From Flavobacteriales bacterium (GTDB taxonomy: Bacteria; Bacteroidota; Bacteroidia; Flavobacteriales; JADGDT01): 28,820 bases of DNA. The notes beneath the pieces were generated by a model. It was not told where the DNA came from. It searched no databases and saw nothing but the letters and a program-made list of their open reading frames with translations. The stretch lies in the NCBI GenBank assembly GCA_023145275.1, contig JAGLEB010000126.1:1-28820 (forward strand), read 5' to 3'. A program made the position numbers and the translations under genes. Of this stretch, positions 14,626 through 22,746 are shown piece after piece. How positions within the stretch are numbered: the stretch's first letter is position 1; each line of letters starts with the position of its first letter.

Positions 14626-15137
14626 TGATTAGCGATAAAATATCACTTAGAGCTTTAGAACCTGACGATCTAAGTTTTCTATATATGGTAGAAAACAACA
14701 TCGACAATTGGCAAGTTTCAGAAACTACTATGCCTTTCTCAAAATACCTCCTTCATCAGTATATTGAAAAAATTGATCAGGATATTTCAAACACAGGACA
14801 GCTAAGATTGGTAATCACAGACAATTCAACAAAAGAAGCTGTTGGATTAATAGATCTATTTAATTTTGATTCAATCCATAAAAGATGCGCTATTGGAATA
14901 ATAATAAACAATGATTCACGAAACCTAGGTTTTGGTCAGGAGGCATTAGAATTACTCATTACATACTGCAAATACACATTAAACCTTCATCAATTATATT
15001 GCGATATACAATCTAACAACAACTCTAGTATTAATTTTTTTGAAAATAATGGCTTCAAAAAAACAGGGATTAAGAAAGATTGGCATCTAAGTAATAAGAC
15101 ATATATCGATGTTTTATTCTATCAAAAATTACTGTAA
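14625..15137 (+). CDS. GNAT family N-acetyltransferase (RimJ/SpeG-like)
   Basis: Acetyl-CoA-dependent acetyltransferase of 170 aa with a complete GNAT fold. The N-terminal ISLRALEPDDLSFLY is typical of the RimJ/RimL/SpeG branch, the AVGLIDLFNFD strand follows, and the acetyl-CoA loop is RNLGFGQEALELL at about 105-117. The C-terminal SNNNSSINFFENNGFKKTG segment is standard. The substrate may be a protein N-terminus, an amino sugar or a polyamine and cannot be fixed from sequence. Translation is probably coupled to the EEP gene by the one-base stop-start overlap. Confidence 0.88.
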   Translation: MISDKISLRALEPDDLSFLYMVENNIDNWQVSETTMPFSKYLLHQYIEKIDQDISNTGQLRLVITDNSTKEAVGLIDLFNFDSIHKRCAIGIIINNDSRNLGFGQEALELLITYCKYTLNLHQLYCDIQSNNNSSINFFENNGFKKTGIKKDWHLSNKTYIDVLFYQKLL

Positions 15138-15185
15138 CTATTTACACGAGTTCAACTCTATCATCGAACTGAGGATACTTTTAAT

Positions 15186-16163
15186 TTATACACTATAGTT
15201 AGCCACATAGCTTACCACAACTATTGAAAACACGATAAGCATAAAAACATTTTGCCAAAGAGCTTTCTTTTTATGTTGTAAAAACTTGGCCCAAATTATA
15301 GATGTTGGCAAGAATAAAATAATCAATTCCTGTCCATTTGTATGTGTGCCGAACATAGCTATTATCACTCCAATAAACAAGGCTAAATAGGTCATTGAAT
15401 AGCCTTTGCGTGTATCTAATTTATGCAAATTAATATTACTAGAATATTCAAAAATTGCGAATATTGTAATAAACATATATGTCCCCCAAACAAGCGCAAC
15501 CCACTTAGAATCATAAAAATGATTTTCGCGAAACTGAAATGAGTGAATAAAAAACCTATCAAAATACTCAGGTAGCTGGTCAAAAACAAAATACCCCGTA
15601 AACAACAAGTAATATGGTATTAATACACCAAGCAAAGGCAATAACCACTGCCTCCAATTATCGGCACCATAAATAATAATCCCAAGGTAAATCAACACTA
15701 TATACAGTAAAGAATAAGGGTAAACAACAGCAGCCATTCCGATAAACAAGCCCGCATTAAACAATTTCACAGTCATCTTTTTATGCTCGTGAAGGCTCAA
15801 TAAATTTTTAAGGGATAGAACCACAAAAAATGTGGCCACCAAAATTGGATTTAAAATTACAATTGCAGGATATGAAGCAACTAAAAGAACAAAAAACAGT
15901 AGGGCAAACGAATTTTTCCTTGTAATAGCATTATCATGGACTATATAGTTCACTAGTATAGCCAAGGATAAAACAATAAATGTTGATAAACTAACAGCCA
16001 TCACATCACCCAAATATGGAAAATAGCCATGAATAAGATACTTATCCTGATATTCAGGAATGCTAAAGTATACATAAAAGCTACTAGCAACGACTCCTAG
16101 CAACAATAGGTACAAAACTATTACCGTAATTGGTCTAGTATTATCAAAAACTCTAACTAGCAT
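15186..16163 (-). CDS. DUF6427 family polytopic membrane protein
   Basis: A 325-aa integral membrane protein with about nine to ten hydrophobic helices spread over its length. The N-terminal VFDNTRPITVIVLYLLLLG resembles the conserved start of DUF6427 proteins. Positively charged loops such as LHEHKKMTVK and LQHKKKALWQ mark cytoplasmic sides. No enzymatic motif is visible. It is the last gene of the surE-lpxB-SpoIID cluster, 4 bp after the preceding stop, so a role in envelope polysaccharide or lipid metabolism is possible but unproven. The family assignment is from memory of the N-terminus and topology. Confidence 0.7.
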   Translation of the reverse strand: MLVRVFDNTRPITVIVLYLLLLGVVASSFYVYFSIPEYQDKYLIHGYFPYLGDVMAVSLSTFIVLSLAILVNYIVHDNAITRKNSFALLFFVLLVASYPAIVILNPILVATFFVVLSLKNLLSLHEHKKMTVKLFNAGLFIGMAAVVYPYSLLYIVLIYLGIIIYGADNWRQWLLPLLGVLIPYYLLFTGYFVFDQLPEYFDRFFIHSFQFRENHFYDSKWVALVWGTYMFITIFAIFEYSSNINLHKLDTRKGYSMTYLALFIGVIIAMFGTHTNGQELIILFLPTSIIWAKFLQHKKKALWQNVFMLIVFSIVVVSYVANYSV

Positions 16164-16167
16164 AAAT

Positions 16168-17385
16168 CTATCCTTTTTTTATCTCTATAACTTGAATAAC
16201 CTCGTCGATATCTACAATTTTCACATCTCGATAATAAAATTTTATTATCTCTTCATATGAATATCCTCCCTCTGCCATATATATAGCGCCAACTTGCGAC
16301 AACCCTACTCCATGACCGTAGCCTTTACCGGAAATTAAGACCTTATTACCTTTTTCTGAAATATCAAAATATGTTGATTTCAGTTTAAATTTTGCTCTAA
16401 TTTCTTTTAGTGGTATTCTCACCTCTTCGAATATAAAATCAGCTTTTCTATTCTCTTGTTTAAAGTTTAGAATAGCTATTTTATATCTATTGTCATTTTT
16501 ATACTTAGGAGCTCGGGCGTAAAAATAATAAAGAAACTTGTCTTTTGGAATCTCTACAACCCAAAAAGTACTATGATCTGTTTTATTTACGCTATATGGA
16601 TCTCTAATAGCCTGTAAGTATGGAAGATTTTTTACCCACACATATTTTGCTTCAGAAGTTTGACCACCACTATTTGCATGAAAAACGGGGAGAATAAGTC
16701 TATTATCGCTGTCAACAACAACTCTATCCTTAGTCATCGCAACAGCTTTTAAAATTATATCATCTTTTACATAATAGCTTTTAGAAAAATATACTTGGCT
16801 TCTAACATCGTCAGTCAAGTTGTACCCTTCATTAATAAATTTATTATAATTTTTCATGGCGTATGTTCTCGCTAGTATTGCCTGAGCCTTATAGAACTCT
16901 AAACTTCCCTGACTCCCAACCTCCGACTCAACAACGCCTGCAACATAACTCTCTAAGTTCACGCTGTTTACCACCTCTAGATTTTTATTGTTAGGATAAA
17001 GGATTATGGAGCCATCATAGAACCTTTCTCTACGATTTCCGTATTTAATTATAAATGAACTACTATCGTTTGATGCTTTTAAATATAGCCTTGAGTATTT
17101 TCCTAACCTATTCTTATTGTGCGCTATAGAAATCTTATCATTATTCAGCTTAAAATAAAAAGTGCTTTTCAATACATCTGAAGAATGCACCCTTGCAAGA
17201 GTGTCCACAAGTATGCCATCTTTACTCTGCGCCAAAACGAAATAGTCGCCATGAGCAATACGGATAGTAGCTTTTGTTCCAAAATAACTTGAAAACAGCC
17301 TCACGTTAATATCTCCTAGCTGTTTTGCACTCGAAAAACTAACAGCAAAAACACTAAGAAATATGCTAAAAAAAAATCTATTCAT
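16168..17385 (-). CDS. SpoIID/LytB domain protein, secreted
   Basis: Exported protein related to the lytic transglycosylase SpoIID, which cuts denuded glycan strands. The signal peptide is residues 1-20 (VSFSSA-KQ). The SpoIID domain runs from about residue 140, beginning LESYVAGVVESEVG with its conserved glutamates, then KAQAILARTYAM and HANSGGQTSEAKYVW, to the C-terminal GYGHGVGLSQVGA with His358. Length 405 aa. In non-sporulating Bacteroidota this family is common and its function is not well established; a role in cell-wall turnover is inferred. The start overlaps the lpxB stop by 8 bp, indicating translational coupling. Confidence 0.9.
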   Translation of the reverse strand: MNRFFFSIFLSVFAVSFSSAKQLGDINVRLFSSYFGTKATIRIAHGDYFVLAQSKDGILVDTLARVHSSDVLKSTFYFKLNNDKISIAHNKNRLGKYSRLYLKASNDSSSFIIKYGNRRERFYDGSIILYPNNKNLEVVNSVNLESYVAGVVESEVGSQGSLEFYKAQAILARTYAMKNYNKFINEGYNLTDDVRSQVYFSKSYYVKDDIILKAVAMTKDRVVVDSDNRLILPVFHANSGGQTSEAKYVWVKNLPYLQAIRDPYSVNKTDHSTFWVVEIPKDKFLYYFYARAPKYKNDNRYKIAILNFKQENRKADFIFEEVRIPLKEIRAKFKLKSTYFDISEKGNKVLISGKGYGHGVGLSQVGAIYMAEGGYSYEEIIKFYYRDVKIVDIDEVIQVIEIKKG

Positions 17386-18490
17386 TCAAATACTTGTACA
17401 TTAATTTTGCTGTATTCTCAGACGCTCCAGAACCTCCTAAGATATTAATCAATTCATCAAAGCTACTCAACATTTTTTCTCTACCATCGCCCTCTAGAAT
17501 ATATTTCAATTCTATCGAAAGCCTTTCAGTATTAAAGTCTTCTTGGATAAGCTCTGTTACAACTTCAGAATCCATTATAAGATTAACAAGTGAAATGTAA
17601 TCGATTTTCACCAATTTCTTACCTATAAAATAAGAGATAAAGTTGGCCCTATAACATACAATCTCAGGCACTCTAAACAATGCAGCTTCCAATGTTGCAG
17701 TGCCGGAAGTTACTAGGGCAGCTTTAGAAACTTGAAATAGGTCGTAGGTTCTATTGCTAATAAATTTTACCTGATCATCCTTTATAAATTGATTGAAGAA
17801 ATCGAAATCCAAAGAAGGCGCTCCAGCAATTACAAACTGATAATCCTTAAAACTATCTTTTACGCTTAGCATCAATGGAAGTGATTTAGAAATTTCTTGT
17901 TTTCTACTCCCTGGCAGCATGGAAATTATCGGTCTATCATCTAAGCCAAACTCTTTTTTAAAAGCTTCTATATCTGTCTTCTCAGAATCATCAATAGCAT
18001 CAATAAGTGGGTGTCCAACAAAATCAACATCAAAATTGTGCTTTTTATAAAAATCTTTTTCAAAAGGAAGGATCACAAACATTCTATCGACATTTTTCTT
18101 TATCGATTTAATACGCCCCTCTTTCCAAGCCCATATCTGTGGGGAGATATAATAGAACACTTTTATCCCTTTGCTTTTCGCAAACTCTGCAATTCGCAAA
18201 TTAAACCCAGGATAATCAATAAGTATTAAAACATCAGGTTTATATTCGAGAATATCCTTTTTGCAGAATGATATGTTCCCCATAATTGTACGAAGATTCA
18301 TTGCAACCTCAGCAAAACCCATAAAAGCTAAATCACGATAATGCTTTATAAGTTTTCCACCATTCTCGGCCATCAAATCCCCACCCCAGAATCTAAAATC
18401 AAAATTTTGATCTTCCTTTCTAAGGGCTTTCATCAAATTAGCTCCATGTAAATCACCAGAAGCTTCACCCGCTATTATATAATATTTCAT
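17378..18490 (-). CDS. lpxB: Lipid-A-disaccharide synthase
   Basis: Membrane-associated glycosyltransferase that joins lipid X and UDP-2,3-diacylglucosamine to form the lipid A disaccharide. Motifs: GEASGDLHGANLM at the N-terminus, WGGDLMAENGG, LIDYPGFNLRIA, YYISPQIWAWKEGR, DFVGHPLID, MLPGSRKQEI, and SGTATLEAAL. At 370 aa it is full length. It lies between a 94-aa membrane protein (20 bp away) and the SpoIID gene (8-bp overlap), inside the surE cluster. Its presence confirms a lipid A-containing outer membrane. Confidence 0.96.
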   Translation of the reverse strand: MKYYIIAGEASGDLHGANLMKALRKEDQNFDFRFWGGDLMAENGGKLIKHYRDLAFMGFAEVAMNLRTIMGNISFCKKDILEYKPDVLILIDYPGFNLRIAEFAKSKGIKVFYYISPQIWAWKEGRIKSIKKNVDRMFVILPFEKDFYKKHNFDVDFVGHPLIDAIDDSEKTDIEAFKKEFGLDDRPIISMLPGSRKQEISKSLPLMLSVKDSFKDYQFVIAGAPSLDFDFFNQFIKDDQVKFISNRTYDLFQVSKAALVTSGTATLEAALFRVPEIVCYRANFISYFIGKKLVKIDYISLVNLIMDSEVVTELIQEDFNTERLSIELKYILEGDGREKMLSSFDELINILGGSGASENTAKLMYKYLNE

Positions 18491-18510
18491 ATTCTTCCTA
18501 ATTGATTAGC

Positions 18511-18795
18511 TTAAAGCAATTTTGTAGCGACTACTACAAGAGACAAAAGTATTGTTGCCAATAAAACTCCTCTTCCCGCAAAATATTTCTTATTATTTAA
18601 AAAAAGATATAGAATCAGCATATTCGCCATTGCTGAAAGGCTGAGAACTTCGCTATACAAGCTTCCTTGTACAACAAGTGATGCAGCTTTCTCAACGCTA
18701 TAACTAGTAAATATCAGAACCCATATTACAAAACCAATTGGAGGCATTAGCAAACCAGTAATAAAACCAATCAACATCTCCTTTTTATTAATCAT
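18511..18795 (-). CDS. Small membrane protein between surE and lpxB
   Basis: A 94-aa protein with three predicted hydrophobic helices, at about residues 7-29, 44-67 and 74-93, and short basic loops (NNKKYF, INKKEM). It is not recognised as a named family. The first helix carries GLLMPPIGFVIW. It overlaps the surE stop by 8 bp and precedes lpxB by 20 bp, so it is tightly tied to both. Comparable small membrane proteins occur in this position in related genomes. A role near lipid A synthesis is an inference from position only. Confidence 0.75.
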   Translation of the reverse strand: MINKKEMLIGFITGLLMPPIGFVIWVLIFTSYSVEKAASLVVQGSLYSEVLSLSAMANMLILYLFLNNKKYFAGRGVLLATILLSLVVVATKLL

Positions 18796-19564
18796 TATCC
18801 CACGAATTAAGTTCCTGAATAGCGTGATAAGCAGTTAAATCGTACTGTACAGGCACAATAGACACATAAGAATTTTCTAAGGCCCACTCGTCTGTATCTT
18901 CACCCTTATCTAGATTTACAAACTTTCCCGTTAACCAAAAATATGTCCGTCCTCTAGGGTCAATTCTTTTATCAAACTCTTCCTCCCAAGTAGCCTTTGC
19001 CTGTCTGCAAATTTTCACACCTTTAATCTCGTCATAAGGAAGTTTAGGAATATTTACATTCAAAATAACCCCATTTGGCAGACCATTTTCCAAAGTATTT
19101 TGAACAATTTTCTTTACAAATGGTTTACAATGCTCAAAATTTGCATTATCTGAATAATCCAAAAGAGAAAATCCTATAGAAGCCACTCCTTCCATCCCTG
19201 CCTCTATTGCTGCTGACATCGTTCCTGAATAAATAACATTAATTGCAGAATTTGAACCGTGATTAATCCCAGATACACACAAATCGGGTGTTCGCGGAAG
19301 TAATTCACTAATTGCAATTTTTACACAATCAGCAGGTGTACCACTACACGAGAACTCTTTCTGAGGTTCATCCCCAGAGTTAATTTCTTCAATATGCAAA
19401 GTTGAATTAACAGTAATAGCGTGCCCCATTGCAGATTGACCTTTGTCGGGTGCTACTACCCAAACTTCACCACATTCATTCATTACAGAAATTAAATTCC
19501 TAATTCCAGGAGCATTTATACCATCATCGTTGGTAATTAATATTAATGGTTTATTTTTGTGCAT
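18788..19564 (-). CDS. surE: 5'/3'-nucleotidase SurE
   Basis: Divalent metal-dependent nucleoside monophosphate phosphatase associated with stationary-phase survival. The N-terminal ITNDDGINAPG holds the metal ligands Asp13-Asp14; GQSAMGHAIT, CSGTPADCV and SGINHGSN follow in the usual order, with the Ser and Asn metal ligands. Length 258 aa is normal. It is the first gene of a five-gene minus-strand cluster and is divergent from the tail-specific protease. A good promoter lies about 75 bp upstream. Confidence 0.95.
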   Translation of the reverse strand: MHKNKPLILITNDDGINAPGIRNLISVMNECGEVWVVAPDKGQSAMGHAITVNSTLHIEEINSGDEPQKEFSCSGTPADCVKIAISELLPRTPDLCVSGINHGSNSAINVIYSGTMSAAIEAGMEGVASIGFSLLDYSDNANFEHCKPFVKKIVQNTLENGLPNGVILNVNIPKLPYDEIKGVKICRQAKATWEEEFDKRIDPRGRTYFWLTGKFVNLDKGEDTDEWALENSYVSIVPVQYDLTAYHAIQELNSWDND

Positions 19565-19636
19565 AATAATTATTCTAGAAAATCATCATTTAATATACTG
19601 ATGTAGTAATAACACTTACATATTCTCAGTTTAACG

Positions 19637-19644
19637 CAAAATTA
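19637..19644 (-). promoter_or_regulatory. -7 element of the surE operon promoter
   Basis: TAATTTTG (minus strand 19644-19637) is a perfect TAnnTTTG match; the nearest upstream TTG is at a 23-bp spacing. The leader to the surE ATG would be about 65 nt. Confidence 0.55.
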
Positions 19645-19697
19645 CACAATACTATTTACCTAAATGACAATAATTGACTAAGATATTGCGTTATATA

Positions 19698-19726
19698 TTG
19701 TTGTTTAGTAGTTTTTCTTATTTTTG
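19698..19726 (+). promoter_or_regulatory. Promoter of the tail-specific protease gene
   Basis: TTG (19698-19700), an 18-bp spacer and TATTTTTG (19719-19726), perfect consensus. Its last base is the first base of a GTG codon that opens the longest frame, so translation must begin further downstream, at 19765. Confidence 0.7.
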
Positions 19727-19764
19727 TGCTTGGAAGAATATATTTAGAAATTAAAAGAAAGAGA

Positions 19765-21852
19765 ATGAATAAAATCCTAAAACTTACCATAATACTGTCT
19801 TTAGTAGTCGGAATTGGTGCTGCATATGGCTTTTACAAAAGAAAGCCAGATAAAGATAGAGTTCTACTAGAGCTAATTCAATATGTTTTGGAGGAGGGAC
19901 ATTATAGTCCTAGCGAGCTCGACAATGAGTTTTCAATGCGTTTTTATGATGATTATATCAAAAATTTAGATTACTCTAAAAGATATTTTCTTCAATCTGA
20001 CATTCATGAGTTTGAACCATTCAACACTCTAATTGATGATCAGCTGAAATTTGGAGACTTAACATTTTTCGATTTAACATTTCAGAGAGTTTCAAAAAGG
20101 ATTGAAGAGGTTAAAACCATCTATACTGAAATATTAAGTAAGCCAATGGATTTCTCTAAGAAAGAGTTCCTAGAGTCTAATGTTGATAGTTTAAGCTTTG
20201 CAAAAGACAGATCCGAGCTAGAGGATAGATGGAGATTATACTTAAAATACAATGTTCTTGTTAGAATCTCCGACGCTCAAGATACTCAAGAAAAAGAATT
20301 GAAGGATGACCCTAATTTCGAAGTAAAAAGCTTCGAGGTATTGGAGAAAGAAGCTAGAGCTGCTGTTCAGAAAACTTTTGATGGATGGAACGAAAGATTG
20401 ACTGACTTGGACAGAGATGACTGGTTTTCAGTTTATCTAAATGTTCTTACTGCTCAGTTTGATCCGCATACAACATATTTCGCACCACGTGACAAAGATA
20501 GATTCGACCAAGATATTTCAGGCCATTTAGAAGGAATTGGAGCTAGGTTGCAAGCAAAGGATGGCTTTGTAACGGTTATTGAAGTAATTGGCGGAAGTCC
20601 TTCGTGGAAACAAGGAGATTTAGAGGTTGAGGACAAGATTTTGAAAGTTGCTCAAGACAAAGATGAGCCTGTAAGTATAGTAGGGATGAGGCTTGATGAT
20701 GCTGTTGACTTAATAAAAGGGAAGAAAGGTACAAAAGTTAGGCTATTTGTAAAGAAATTAGACGGTAGTAAAAAAGAAATTCCAATTACAAGAGATGTAG
20801 TTGAGATTGAAGAAACTTTTGCTAAAAGTTCCATTATTGATAGAAACGGAACTAAATTTGGTATAATTCACCTTCCTAAATTCTATATAGACTTTAAAGA
20901 CAGAGATGCTAGAAATGCAGGTGATGATGTTGAAAAAGAAGTTAAATACCTGAAAAATGAAGGTGTAAAAGGAATCATCCTTGACTTAAGAAATAATGGT
21001 GGAGGATCTTTACAAACTGCGGTTAAAATGTCAGGTCTGTTCATAAATGAAGGTCCAATAGTTCAGGTAAAATCTAGAGATAAGGCACCTCAGATTTTAA
21101 AAGACGAAAATGCTGATATTCTTTGGGATGGTCCACTAGTTGTGTTAGTTAATGAGTATTCTGCATCGGCATCAGAAATTTTGGCCGCAGCACTTAAAGA
21201 TTACGGAAGAGCAGTTATTGTTGGAAGCAAACACACCTACGGAAAGGGTACTGTTCAGAATATTTGGGATTTAGATAAACTAATAAATCCTAGACTTGAG
21301 GTTAAGCCATTAGGATCTTTAAAATTAACTATACAGAAATTCTATAGAATTAACGGAGGTGCAACACAGTTGAAAGGAGTAGAGTCTGACATAGCATTAC
21401 CAGACAGACTTAGCTACCTCGACATAGGTGAGAAGCAACAGGAGAACCCAATGCCTTGGGATACAATTTCGCCATTAAAATATAAGAAATGGCATTTAAA
21501 CAGAGATTTAGATGATATAAAATCTAAAAGTTCTAAAAGAGTTTCTAAGTCTGAGCAATTTAAACTTATAGACGAAAATGCTATCTGGCTAAAAAATAGA
21601 CGAGAAAACGAAAGAGTAGCTTTAGATATAGAAGGCTTCAAAAAGGAAAATGATGAATTTGAAAAAGAAGTTTCTAAATTCAAACCTTTGAGCAAATACG
21701 ATAATAAATTAACATTCGAATCACTGCCAAATGAGTTAAAACTCATAGAGCAAGATTCTGTGTTTGCAATGAAGAGAGAGAGATGGCATAAAGCACTTAA
21801 AAAAGATGCCTACGTTGAAGAGGCTGTAAACATTTTAAACGACTTGAAATAA
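19765..21852 (+). CDS. prc: Carboxy-terminal processing (tail-specific) protease, S41 family
   Basis: Periplasmic serine protease that degrades or trims proteins from the C-terminus. The ATG at 19765 (695 aa) is chosen because an upstream in-frame GTG (19726) lies in the promoter; the new start gives MNKILKLTIILSLVVGIGAAYG, a signal anchor. Domains: an N-terminal helical TSP region with the YFLQSDIHEFE motif, PDZ (about 235-320, GIGARLQAKDGFVTV), S41 core with LRNNGGGS, catalytic Ser468 in SASASE and Lys494 in YGKGTVQ, and the C-terminal DUF3340 region rich in Lys and Glu. It stands alone and ends in a strong terminator. Likely substrates are envelope proteins. Confidence 0.93.
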   Translation: MNKILKLTIILSLVVGIGAAYGFYKRKPDKDRVLLELIQYVLEEGHYSPSELDNEFSMRFYDDYIKNLDYSKRYFLQSDIHEFEPFNTLIDDQLKFGDLTFFDLTFQRVSKRIEEVKTIYTEILSKPMDFSKKEFLESNVDSLSFAKDRSELEDRWRLYLKYNVLVRISDAQDTQEKELKDDPNFEVKSFEVLEKEARAAVQKTFDGWNERLTDLDRDDWFSVYLNVLTAQFDPHTTYFAPRDKDRFDQDISGHLEGIGARLQAKDGFVTVIEVIGGSPSWKQGDLEVEDKILKVAQDKDEPVSIVGMRLDDAVDLIKGKKGTKVRLFVKKLDGSKKEIPITRDVVEIEETFAKSSIIDRNGTKFGIIHLPKFYIDFKDRDARNAGDDVEKEVKYLKNEGVKGIILDLRNNGGGSLQTAVKMSGLFINEGPIVQVKSRDKAPQILKDENADILWDGPLVVLVNEYSASASEILAAALKDYGRAVIVGSKHTYGKGTVQNIWDLDKLINPRLEVKPLGSLKLTIQKFYRINGGATQLKGVESDIALPDRLSYLDIGEKQQENPMPWDTISPLKYKKWHLNRDLDDIKSKSSKRVSKSEQFKLIDENAIWLKNRRENERVALDIEGFKKENDEFEKEVSKFKPLSKYDNKLTFESLPNELKLIEQDSVFAMKRERWHKALKKDAYVEEAVNILNDLK

Positions 21853-21876
21853 ACAAAGTTAGGCTAACAAACTAAT

Positions 21877-21920
21877 AAAGGCTATATCAAAGAAATTCTC
21901 TTTTGATATGGCCTTTTTTT
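21877..21920 (+). terminator. Intrinsic terminator of the tail-specific protease gene
   Basis: A 15-bp stem (21877-21891 with 21902-21916), including one G-U pair and a 10-nt loop, followed by T residues to 21920. It lies 25 bp after the stop codon. Confidence 0.88.
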
Positions 21921-22011
21921 ATCTATACACTTTACTATAAGACAGACTAACAATCTCGTGTAAGATATTATAATTAGTTCTATTAGACGATATAACCTAG
22001 AAATTTAGCAT

Positions 22012-22040
22012 AAAAAAAGCCTATCACATGGTGATAGGCT
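22012..22040 (-). terminator. Intrinsic terminator of the cold-shock gene
   Basis: On the minus strand, a 10-bp stem (22040-22031 with 22027-22018) closed by a 3-nt loop and followed by seven T residues (22018-22012). It lies about 30 bp after the csp stop. Confidence 0.85.
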
Positions 22041-22069
22041 AATCTTTTGAAACGTGAAGTGTGCTAAAA

Positions 22070-22261
22070 TTAAATAACTTTAACGCTCACTGCATTCATT
22101 CCTTTTTTTCCTTCTTTTAATTCAAATTCTACATCGTCACCCTCGCGGATTTCGTCAACTAAACCTGAAATGTGTACGAAATGTTCTTTGTTAGAACCTT
22201 CTTCTGTAATAAATCCAAAACCTTTAGACTCATTGAAGAATTTTACTGTGCCTTTACTCAT
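22070..22261 (-). CDS. Cold-shock domain protein (CspA family)
   Basis: A 63-aa single-stranded nucleic-acid-binding beta-barrel, acting as an RNA chaperone. RNP1 is KGFGFI at 13-18 and RNP2 is HFVHIS at 27-32; the start MSKGTVKFFNESKGFG is typical. The family name does not prove cold induction. The leader is only about 25 nt, so the long thermosensing leader of E. coli cspA is absent. It is monocistronic, with its own -7 element and terminator. Its DNA is read in the other direction by only shadow frames. Confidence 0.95.
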   Translation of the reverse strand: MSKGTVKFFNESKGFGFITEEGSNKEHFVHISGLVDEIREGDDVEFELKEGKKGMNAVSVKVI

Positions 22262-22291
22262 TTTACTCTTAATTTATTTTTTAATAAAGGA

Positions 22292-22299
22292 CAAAAGTA
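22292..22299 (-). promoter_or_regulatory. -7 element of the cold-shock gene
   Basis: TACTTTTG (minus strand 22299-22292) is a perfect TAnnTTTG match, 30 bp before the ATG at 22261. No convincing -33 TTG is seen. Confidence 0.5.
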
Positions 22300-22383
22300 T
22301 ACAAATAAATCTACCTAGCATTATTAAATTATATTTTTTTCATATCGCTCTAAAATATAAAATAGTAATTAGTTCCACAATCC

Positions 22384-22668
22384 TTATTCTAATGAGCTTT
22401 TAGAATAAACTATAAGGATTTCTAGTTTGTCATTTGGGATCATCCAATGATTTGTTTTTGGTGGAATTTTACATACATCTCCTTTACGTACGGCTATTTC
22501 ATCCTCCCCAGAAACAATTATACCATCTCCCTCAATAACGTAACAAATCTCCCACTCATTGTGAACATGTCCTCTCCCCTCTCTTTCGAAAGTTAGAAAC
22601 TCAGACACAATTCTATTATCTCTTTCCAAAAGCACTTCTAATGTTCCGAATGATGTCTTTTTCTTCAT
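22384..22668 (-). CDS. Cupin domain protein
   Basis: A small single-domain cupin (94 aa from the ATG at 22668). Motif 1 is GHVHNEWEICYVIEGDG, with two His and a Glu positioned to bind a metal; motif 2 is KGDVCKIPPKTNHW, with a further His. Such proteins include isomerases, dioxygenases and sensor domains, and no specific activity can be assigned. The frame extends to a TTG at 22701, but that codon lies in the loop of the lepA terminator hairpin, so the ATG is preferred. No own promoter is visible; it may depend on read-through from lepA. Confidence 0.85.
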   Translation of the reverse strand: MKKKTSFGTLEVLLERDNRIVSEFLTFEREGRGHVHNEWEICYVIEGDGIIVSGEDEIAVRKGDVCKIPPKTNHWMIPNDKLEILIVYSKSSLE

Positions 22669-22675
22669 AATCGTA

Positions 22676-22722
22676 AATAAAAAAGCTCTACAGTATATCA
22701 ATATGAAATAGTGTAGAGCTTT
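22676..22722 (-). terminator. Intrinsic terminator of lepA
   Basis: On the minus strand, an 11-bp perfect stem (22722-22712 with 22692-22682), a 19-nt loop, then a T-rich run to 22676. It begins 25 bp after the lepA stop and ends 8 bp before the cupin start. Confidence 0.85.
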
Positions 22723-22746
22723 GAATCTATAAATAATAATAATATT

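Noticed and set aside
15146..15172. GAGTT-c-AACTC and AGTTC/GAACT repeats as a terminator between the GNAT and DUF6427 genes
   Set aside because: Five-base arms without flanking T/A runs are too weak to call, although the genes are convergent.
21414..21746. 110-codon antisense frame in the tail-specific protease gene
   Set aside because: It lies entirely opposite the conserved DUF3340 region and is serine/leucine-rich as expected from reverse reading of Lys/Glu codons.
22262..22383. Cold-sensing leader RNA for the cold-shock gene
   Set aside because: The -7 element at 22292-22299 leaves only about 25 nt of leader, too short for a CspA-type thermosensor.
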